Assembly (NCBI GenBank): GCA_902766655.1
Contig: CACXEL010000132.1
Span: 1 to 8,092, forward strand
Source: an uncultured Lachnospiraceae bacterium
GTDB lineage: Bacteria; Bacillota; Clostridia; Lachnospirales; Lachnospiraceae
Length of the DNA stretch: 8,092 nt
Direction of reading: 5' to 3'
A program made the position numbers and the translations under genes. Under the pieces are notes generated by a model. It had not been told where the DNA came from, made no database searches, and was given only the letters and a program-made list of their open reading frames with translations. Positions 1 to 4,041 of the stretch are shown here, piece by piece; the stretch's first letter is position 1, and each line of letters opens with the position of its first letter.

Positions 1-348
1 GTCTTCGTGGGCTGCGACAGGATCGCGGCCAACGGCGATTTCGCCAATAAGATCGGGACCTCAGGCGTGGCGGTCCTGGCCAAATACTACGGGATTCCCT
101 TCTACACCCTGGGGCCGACCTCCACGGTCGACATGGCCTGCCCCACCGGCGCGGATATCCGGATCGAGCTCCGCGACCCGGAGGAAATCAAGTCCCGCTG
201 GTATGCCGAGCCCATGTCCCCGGACAGTGTTCCCTGCTACAATCCGTCCTTCGACGTGACGGACCATTCGCTCCTCACGGCTATCGTCACGGACCGAGGA
301 ATCGTCTACCCGCCCTTCGACGAGAATCTGAGGAAGCTTTACCGGTGA
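1..348 (+). CDS. mtnA: S-methyl-5-thioribose-1-phosphate isomerase, C-terminal part
   Basis: This is the 3' end of a gene whose start lies before the window; the frame is open from base 1 and ends at TGA 346-348 (115 codons seen). The protein belongs to the MtnA/eIF2B-alpha-like family, which isomerises 5-methylthioribose-1-phosphate to 5-methylthioribulose-1-phosphate in the cytoplasm during methylthioadenosine salvage. The first residues carry the family hallmark [10 protein letters not shown] followed by NKIGT. The Asp of GCDRI (codon 16-18) matches the catalytic Asp of characterised MtnA, and [12 protein letters not shown] is the conserved strand after it. The catalytic Cys lies upstream and is not visible. 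The C-terminus, with its TDRGIVYPP motif, is of normal length. The next gene is a nucleoside phosphorylase that could supply the substrate. Related members act on other pentose-1-phosphates, so the exact substrate is inferred. Confidence 0.93.
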   Translation, partial: VFVGCDRIAANGDFANKIGTSGVAVLAKYYGIPFYTLGPTSTVDMACPTGADIRIELRDPEEIKSRWYAEPMSPDSVPCYNPSFDVTDHSLLTAIVTDRGIVYPPFDENLRKLYR

Positions 349-357
349 GAGGGTCTG

Positions 358-373
358 CATTTTCCGGAAAATG
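358..373. repeat. Perfect 16-bp palindrome after mtnA
   Basis: CATTTTCCGGAAAATG is its own reverse complement. It begins 10 bases after the mtnA stop codon. No T-run follows it, so it does not look like a Rho-independent terminator. It could be a protein-binding operator for the phosphorylase gene downstream, or chance. No promoter was recognised beside it. Confidence 0.4.
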
Positions 374-386
374 AGGACATATCTGA

Positions 387-410
387 CCGTCGGCCGGGGC
401 CGCCGGACGG
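387..410 (+). other. GC-rich hairpin between mtnA and the phosphorylase gene
   Basis: CCGTCGGC (387-394) can pair with GCC-GGACGG (402-410) with one bulged G at 405 and a 7-base loop, giving a GC-rich 8-pair stem. No U-tract follows. It could slow transcription or trim or stabilise an mtnA-deoD transcript. This was judged by eye, without a folding calculation. Confidence 0.3.
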
Positions 411-451
411 ATACAGAATTATCAAAATGTGAACACAGAAAAGACTATTTC

Positions 452-457
452 AGGAGG
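452..457 (+). promoter_or_regulatory. Ribosome binding site that fixes the phosphorylase start
   Basis: A full AGGAGG lies 6 bases before ATG 464. It shows that translation starts at 464 (ATG ATG) and not at the in-frame ATG at 371, whose 31-residue extension is Arg-rich, unlike the family, and lacks a comparable site. Confidence 0.85.
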
Positions 458-463
458 TATATC

Positions 464-1195
464 ATGATGACAACATCCCCGTCCGCCTGCATTGAGCTCA
501 AGCCGGGCACCCACATCGCCAAGGTCGTTCTGATGCCGGGAGACCCGCTGCGGGCCAAATACATAGCCGAGACATATCTGGAGAATCCGGTCCTCTTTAA
601 CGATGTCCGCAATATGCTGGGATACACCGGGACCTACGAGGGCAGGGAGGTATCCGTCATGGGCTCCGGCATGGGCGTGCCTTCCCTGGGTCTTTACGTC
701 CATGAACTCTTCAACTTCTTCGGCGTTGAGGCCGTGATCCGGGTCGGATCCGGCGGTGCCCTGCCCGAGAACGTACACGTCCGCGACGTGGTGATCGCCA
801 TGAGCGCTTCCACCAATTCGGGCTATCTCAATGCCTACGACCTGGTGGGAACGCCGGCGCCGACGGCAGATTTCGACCTCCTCATGAACGCGGTCAGGGC
901 AGCGGAGGAGATGGGCGTCAAGGCGGACGTCGGATCGGTCTACACCTCCGATTTCTTCTATCATCCCAACCCGGAGGTCAACAAAAAGGCCAGGGAATTC
1001 GGCCTCCTCTGCGTTGAGATGGAGACCGCGGGCCTCTACCTGCAGGCCATGGCCAATCACAAGAAGGCCCTGTCGCTGCTGCAGATCTCGGACCACATTT
1101 TCACGGGAGAGTGCCTCACGCCGGTGGAGATCCGGGAGGGCTTCCATGAGATCATGGAGATCGCCCTGAAGACGGCTGTCAGGACTGAGCTGTGA
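464..1195 (+). CDS. deoD: Purine nucleoside phosphorylase, DeoD type (possible MTA/5'-deoxyadenosine phosphorylase)
   Basis: The enzyme cleaves purine (deoxy)nucleosides with phosphate to a free base and a pentose-1-phosphate. The protein has 243 residues, close to the 233-239 usual for hexameric bacterial DeoD. Conserved features are the phosphate loop PGDPLRAK with Arg30, DVRNMLG with Arg49 (contributed to the neighbouring subunit), IRVGSGGA with Arg93 and Ser96, the ribose-binding VEMETAG, and the base-site SDH with Asp210 followed by Arg224. All catalytic residues are therefore present. The N-terminal His that binds the ribose 5'-OH in E. coli and B. subtilis DeoD (PHINA or VHIGA) appears as Cys9 (SACIE), and the usual RVGSCGA reads RVGSGGA. 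With mtnA just upstream, a role on 5'-modified adenosines such as methylthioadenosine is plausible but inferred. It probably shares a transcript with mtnA; the gap is 115 bases and no clear promoter was found in it. Confidence 0.92.
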   Translation: MMTTSPSACIELKPGTHIAKVVLMPGDPLRAKYIAETYLENPVLFNDVRNMLGYTGTYEGREVSVMGSGMGVPSLGLYVHELFNFFGVEAVIRVGSGGALPENVHVRDVVIAMSASTNSGYLNAYDLVGTPAPTADFDLLMNAVRAAEEMGVKADVGSVYTSDFFYHPNPEVNKKAREFGLLCVEMETAGLYLQAMANHKKALSLLQISDHIFTGECLTPVEIREGFHEIMEIALKTAVRTEL

Positions 1196-1314
1196 GGGAT
1201 GCGTTCGGAACAGCGTTCCAGGAGGTTTTGTGACGGCAGGTGCCCGGAAGGGACCTTGCGGGACGCAGCCTGAAAAGGCATTCTTAAAAGATAATAAAGC
1301 GTGGAGGAGAATTC

Positions 1315-1343
1315 TTGTCATCCACCTGCTTTGGTATTATAGT
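1315..1343 (+). promoter_or_regulatory. Sigma-A-type promoter for the four-gene operon
   Basis: TTGTCA (1315-1320) and TATAGT (1338-1343) each match the consensus at five of six positions and are separated by exactly 17 bases. Transcription would start near 1350, leaving a leader of about 140 bases before ATG 1493. It lies in an AT-rich patch within GC-rich DNA. Confidence 0.65.
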
Positions 1344-1365
1344 AAAAAATACAGGTGACGGTTCA

Positions 1366-1470
1366 GGCCGGGATGCGGAACATTCCCCGCTGCCGCTGCT
1401 CTTTCGGCCCCGGCCGGCGGAGCCTGTGGTGATGTGCCGGTGCCCCGCTGAATTTACAAAGGGCGGGCAC
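1366..1470 (+). other. Structured 5' leader of the four-gene operon
   Basis: Two stems are visible in the predicted leader. GGCCGGG (1366-1372) pairs perfectly with CCCGGCC (1409-1415), enclosing a smaller GCGG/CCGC stem (1375-1378 with 1387-1390). A second stem joins 1440-1448 to 1463-1470 (8 pairs, one bulged C, 14-base loop) and ends about 12 bases before the AAGGAG ribosome site at 1483. No known riboswitch class was recognised, and GC-rich DNA forms such stems by chance fairly often. Confidence 0.3.
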
Positions 1471-1492
1471 AGCCGGAAAGTAAAGGAGAGCT

Positions 1493-1909
1493 ATGGGTAA
1501 TTTTCTTAATCGAATGAACGACGGCATGCGCCGCTTTTTGACGGGGCGCTATGGGACGGACAACCTTTCTCAGTTTATTCTGGGAGTCGGCCTGGTCCTC
1601 ATTGTGGTGAATATCTTCGCCAAGAGCGTGATCATCGAGGTCCTGATCCTCGCGGCCATCGGCTGGAGCTGGTTCCGGCTCCTGTCCCGCAACTATGCGA
1701 AGCGCGCAGCCGAGAACACCTGGTTCCTGGAGAAGACGAACGGTATCCGCCGCTTCTTCCGGATCCAGAAGTCCAGGATCGCGGACAGCAAGGACTACAG
1801 GCATTTCAGCTGCCCGAACTGCCGTCAGGAGATCCGCGTGCCCAAGGGCAAGGGCCATATCCGGATCACCTGCCCCAAGTGCCGTCACCAGTTCGAGAAG
1901 ACCGTATAA
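1493..1909 (+). CDS. Two-pass membrane protein with C-terminal zinc ribbon
   Basis: This 138-residue protein begins at ATG 1493, preceded by AAAGGAGAG. The N-terminus is short and basic (RMNDGMRRFLTGRYG). Two hydrophobic helices follow, at about residues 26-42 and 46-62, with only a brief turn between them, so both ends probably face the cytoplasm. A basic linker (63-100) leads to a zinc ribbon: Cys107-x2-Cys110, 16 residues, Cys127-x2-Cys130 (CPNC and CPKC). The segment between, RVPKGKGHIRIT, resembles the small MJ0042-type zinc fingers. Such proteins are familiar in clostridia but have no known function to my knowledge. It is the first gene after a good promoter, and the next gene begins 35 bases downstream. 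A cytoplasmic ribbon tethered to the membrane could bind protein or nucleic acid; that is inference. Confidence 0.88.
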   Translation: MGNFLNRMNDGMRRFLTGRYGTDNLSQFILGVGLVLIVVNIFAKSVIIEVLILAAIGWSWFRLLSRNYAKRAAENTWFLEKTNGIRRFFRIQKSRIADSKDYRHFSCPNCRQEIRVPKGKGHIRITCPKCRHQFEKTV

Positions 1910-1930
1910 GCCGGGTATACTTTGAAGGAT

Positions 1931-1936
1931 AAGGAG
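1931..1936 (+). promoter_or_regulatory. Ribosome binding site for the GTG-started DUF5685-like gene
   Basis: AAGGAG lies 8 bases before GTG 1945 and supports this non-ATG start. The product then begins MFGYV, the N-terminus I remember as typical of the family. Confidence 0.7.
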
Positions 1937-1944
1937 TAAGGTCC

Positions 1945-2808
1945 GTGTTCGGGTATGTTATCGCCAACCAGGAGGAAATGAAGATCCGGGAATACAAGCG
2001 CTACCGCAGCTACTACTGCGGTCTCTGCTACACGCTTGGCCGCCGGTTCGGCCAGGCGGAGCGGTTGGCGCTGACCTACGATATGACGTTTCTGGCCATC
2101 GTGCTGGATGCCCTCTTCGAGGACCCCATGCGGGTGGAACAGCACCGCTGCGGCCCTCACCCTCTCAAGAAGCAGGAGATGCTCCTTGGCGCCACGACGG
2201 ATTATGCCGCCGACATGAGCATACTGCTGACCTACTACAATCTCCTTGACGACGTCCGGGATGACCAACGTCCCGCGGGCCGCGTTGCCTCCGCCGTTCT
2301 CAAAAAGGAGGCGGACCGGCTGAGAGCCAAATATCCCCGCCAGGCCAGAGCCCTCGAGGAGGACCTGAAAAAGCTGGCGGAATGCGAGGCTGCGAACGAG
2401 AAGGACCTCGACACGGTGGCCGGTCTCACGGGAGATTTCCTGGGAGAGATCTTCGTCTACCGTGAGGACGATACCTGGGCCCACGAGATGAAGCGCATGG
2501 GCTTCTACCTGGGCAAGTACGTCTACCTCCTGGACGCTTACGACGACCTGGATAAAGATGTAAAAAAGAAGAACTACAATCCCTGGATCCAGTTCATGGG
2601 ACGGAAGGATTTTGATGCCCTGGTGGAAAATACACTCACGATGATGATCTCCGAGTGTGCCAAGAGCTTCGAGAGGCTGCCGATCGTTCAGGATGTTGAC
2701 ATTTTACGGAATATTATATATTCTGGTGTCTGGACCAGGTTCGAGGCAGCCAGGAAGAGACGTGAAGAAGCCGCCGAAAAGAAAAACAGGAAAGACAGTA
2801 AGCGATGA
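1945..2808 (+). CDS. DUF5685-like protein with two Asp-rich motifs
   Basis: This 287-residue soluble, mostly helical protein starts at GTG. The N-terminus MFGYV...EMKIREYKRYRSYYCGLC and the helix RLALTYDMTFLAIVLDALFED match the DUF5685 family as I remember it, whose function is unknown. Two Asp clusters stand out. The first is LLDDVRDD (Asp102, 103, 106, 107). The second is LLDAYDDLDKDVKKKNYNPW (Asp197, 200, 201, 203, 205), preceded by GxxLGKYVY. Their layout recalls the two metal-binding Asp motifs of class I isoprenoid synthases, especially squalene/phytoene synthases, whose second motif also precedes a Tyr-x-Pro segment. The motifs are about 95 residues apart, closer than in those enzymes, so the link is only a hypothesis. 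The C-terminus (260-287) is very basic. The stop overlaps the J-protein start by 4 bases (ATGA), which suggests translational coupling. Confidence 0.82.
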   Translation: MFGYVIANQEEMKIREYKRYRSYYCGLCYTLGRRFGQAERLALTYDMTFLAIVLDALFEDPMRVEQHRCGPHPLKKQEMLLGATTDYAADMSILLTYYNLLDDVRDDQRPAGRVASAVLKKEADRLRAKYPRQARALEEDLKKLAECEAANEKDLDTVAGLTGDFLGEIFVYREDDTWAHEMKRMGFYLGKYVYLLDAYDDLDKDVKKKNYNPWIQFMGRKDFDALVENTLTMMISECAKSFERLPIVQDVDILRNIIYSGVWTRFEAARKRREEAAEKKNRKDSKR

Positions 2809-3611
2809 TAGCAGATCCCTTTAAGGTCCTCGGCATCGAGCCCGATGCCACCGATGCGCAGGTGAAAAAAGCATATCGAGATCTGAGCAAGCAGTGGCAT
2901 CCGGACGCCAACCCCAACAATGAGAAGGCTGCGGAGGAGAAGTTCAAGGAAATCCAGGAGGCCTACCGTCAGATCGTGGATGCCCGCGAGCGGGGGACCA
3001 GCCCTTACGGCCCGTCCCAGTCCTACGGCTCAGCCGGGCCCTATCAGCCCTACGGTGCCGGCCCCTACGGGCAGCCTTACAGCACCGGTCCCTATGGACA
3101 GCCGTACGGATCGCAGAACAACGGCAGCTATCAGGGCAATTATGCGGAATATGGCGCGGGCTATGGCGCATTCAATGACTTCTTCAATCAGTGGCAGTCC
3201 TATTCGAACCAGCAGCGGGCCCAGTATGAGTCCGACGAGCCCAATGAAATGAAAGCCGCCCGCAACTATATCAATTCCGGGTACTTTATGGAGGCCATGA
3301 ACGCTCTGGGCCAGATGCCCAGGGAGGCCCGCAATGCCCGCTGGTATTACTACGCGGCGCAGGCTCAGCTTGGATTGGGCAACAACGTTAATGCCATGGA
3401 GTACGCCAAGAGGGCGACAGACATGGATCCGGGCAACCCGGAGTACAGCATGTTCCTGCAGAGGATGCAGAACGGCGGCACCAGGTACCAGCAGCGCCAG
3501 AGCCAGAATTACGGAACCTTTGGGCAGAGCAGCTCACAGTGGTGCATGACCTTGTGCCTTCTGAATCTCTTTTGCAACGCCTGCGGCGGAACCGGAATTT
3601 TCTGCTGCTGA
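2805..3611 (+). CDS. J-domain protein with Gly/Tyr-rich linker, TPR-like region and Cys-rich tail
   Basis: This 268-residue protein is a DnaJ-type (Hsp40) co-chaperone candidate. Residues 4-62 form a J-domain (DPFKVLGI...KKAYRDLSKQWHPD) with the His-Pro-Asp motif at 32-34 that stimulates Hsp70 ATPase. Residues 65-145 are a low-complexity linker rich in Gly, Tyr, Pro, Gln and Ser with repeated PYG units. Residues 147-222 resemble two tetratricopeptide helical pairs (NYINSGYFMEAMNALGQMP, then WYYYAAQAQLGLGNNVNAMEYAKRA). The last 22 residues are hydrophobic and carry Cys247, 251, 257, 260, 267 and 268. CNACGGTG (257-264) fits CxxCxGxG, the repeat of the DnaJ zinc domain, here only once. No DnaK gene is nearby, so it would use a distant one. 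The start overlaps the previous stop. The tail may bind metal or anchor the protein at the membrane; this is inference. Confidence 0.9.
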   Translation: MIADPFKVLGIEPDATDAQVKKAYRDLSKQWHPDANPNNEKAAEEKFKEIQEAYRQIVDARERGTSPYGPSQSYGSAGPYQPYGAGPYGQPYSTGPYGQPYGSQNNGSYQGNYAEYGAGYGAFNDFFNQWQSYSNQQRAQYESDEPNEMKAARNYINSGYFMEAMNALGQMPREARNARWYYYAAQAQLGLGNNVNAMEYAKRATDMDPGNPEYSMFLQRMQNGGTRYQQRQSQNYGTFGQSSSQWCMTLCLLNLFCNACGGTGIFCC

Positions 3612-3659
3612 CAGGCGCATGAACAAAAAAGCCGTGCAAGGCGGCGAGGGAGGAAAAGA

Positions 3660-3878
3660 ATGGCAACATTGGATGCAAAGAAGGTCGCAACCGCGATCCT
3701 GGCACCGGCGGCCCTGGTGGCCGGTATGGTGGTCGGCGTGAAAGTCGCGGTCATGAGAAAGCAGGCGGTCGATCTCAAGGTCAGGGATGCGGCGCTTGCG
3801 GAGGAAGGCGTCATCCCGGAGGATGGCGCAGTCCCGGAGGATGCCTTTGAGAAGGAGGATCTGGAGACGACCGGCTGA
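3660..3878 (+). CDS. Small single-pass membrane protein
   Basis: This 72-residue protein starts at ATG 3660 after GGGAGGAAAAGA, 48 bases past the J-protein stop, and is the last gene of the run before a terminator-like hairpin. A Lys pair (7-8) precedes one hydrophobic, Ala/Val-rich helix at about 9-31. A basic stretch (R33, K34, K40, R42) and an acidic tail follow, in which IPEDG and VPEDA repeat the same pattern. The charges leave the topology open, although a cytoplasmic acidic tail is slightly favoured by RK just after the helix. I do not recognise a family. Its good ribosome site, membrane helix and operon position argue for a real gene. It could be a small membrane partner of the zinc-ribbon or J protein. 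Confidence 0.68.
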   Translation: MATLDAKKVATAILAPAALVAGMVVGVKVAVMRKQAVDLKVRDAALAEEGVIPEDGAVPEDAFEKEDLETTG

Positions 3879-3907
3879 AAAGAGAGCCGGGGAATAGAGT
3901 AAAAATG

Positions 3908-3950
3908 AAGGACGGTCCTTTTTGAGAAAGAGGGACGGTCCTTTTTTTTT
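3908..3950 (+). terminator. Rho-independent terminator of the plus-strand operon
   Basis: AAGGAC (3908-3913) pairs with GTCCTT (3938-3943). After a G/G mismatch, the stem continues from 3915-3923 to 3928-3936 around a GAGA loop, and nine T residues (3942-3950) follow. It lies 29 bases after the last stop codon of the operon. The same bases form the left arm of the larger inverted repeat. Confidence 0.75.
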
Positions 3951-4030
3951 CAAAAATCGCAGATTTTTGATAAAATAGGACCGTCCCTCTTTCTCAAAAA
4001 GGACCGCCCTCTTTCTAAAAAAAGCCGTCC
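3910..4030. repeat. Compound inverted-repeat element, REP/MITE-like
   Basis: Bases 3913-3942 and 3977-4006 are perfect 30-bp inverted repeats. Between them, CAAAAATC (3951-3958) and GATTTTTG (3962-3969) form a nested stem with a GCA loop. The arms are built from a unit GGACGGTCC-TTTTT-GAGAAAGAG with a 23-base period: 3910-3932 and 3933-3941 on the left, and inverted copies at 3978-4000, 4001-4023 and a decayed one at 4024-4030. No open reading frame lies inside. Similar GGGACGGTCC/GGGACGGTTC palindromes are scattered through many Bacillota genomes, from memory, some near REP-associated IS200-like transposases. The mobile origin is inferred; the repeat structure is seen directly. Confidence 0.8.
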
Positions 4031-4032
4031 TT
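3996..4032 (-). terminator. Rho-independent terminator of the minus-strand ABC operon
   Basis: Read on the minus strand just past the stop at 4042, AAGGAC (plus 4032-4027) pairs with GTCCTT (plus 4004-3999), with further inner pairs including G-U, and ends in five U residues (plus 4000-3996). A second copy with a better stem follows (plus 4006-3977). Both are made from the repeat element. Confidence 0.6.
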
Positions 4033-4041
4033 CTCTCTTTT

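Noticed and set aside
371..463. N-terminal extension of the phosphorylase from an in-frame ATG at 371
   Set aside because: The extension is Arg-rich and unlike the family, and a full AGGAGG sits just before ATG 464, which gives the usual length.
422..1321. Long minus-strand open frame (299 codons) opposite the phosphorylase gene
   Set aside because: It is a codon-bias shadow of the DeoD gene: low-complexity, rich in His, Arg and Gly, with no recognisable motif.
1230..1358. 43-codon frame starting GTG after AGGAGG (1220-1225)
   Set aside because: The spacing of 4 bases is too short, it crosses the promoter at 1315-1343, and the peptide has no recognisable feature. The AGGAGG is probably chance.
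1315..1500. 61-codon TTG-started frame with a strong upstream GGAGGAGA
   Set aside because: It overlaps the promoter -35 box and the next gene start, and its composition is unlike its neighbours. It is kept only as a caveat to the leader.
3001..3120. Repetitive Tyr-Gly coding stretch as a DNA repeat or CRISPR-like array
   Set aside because: The repeats are codon-level, degenerate and in frame, so they reflect the low-complexity linker of the J protein.
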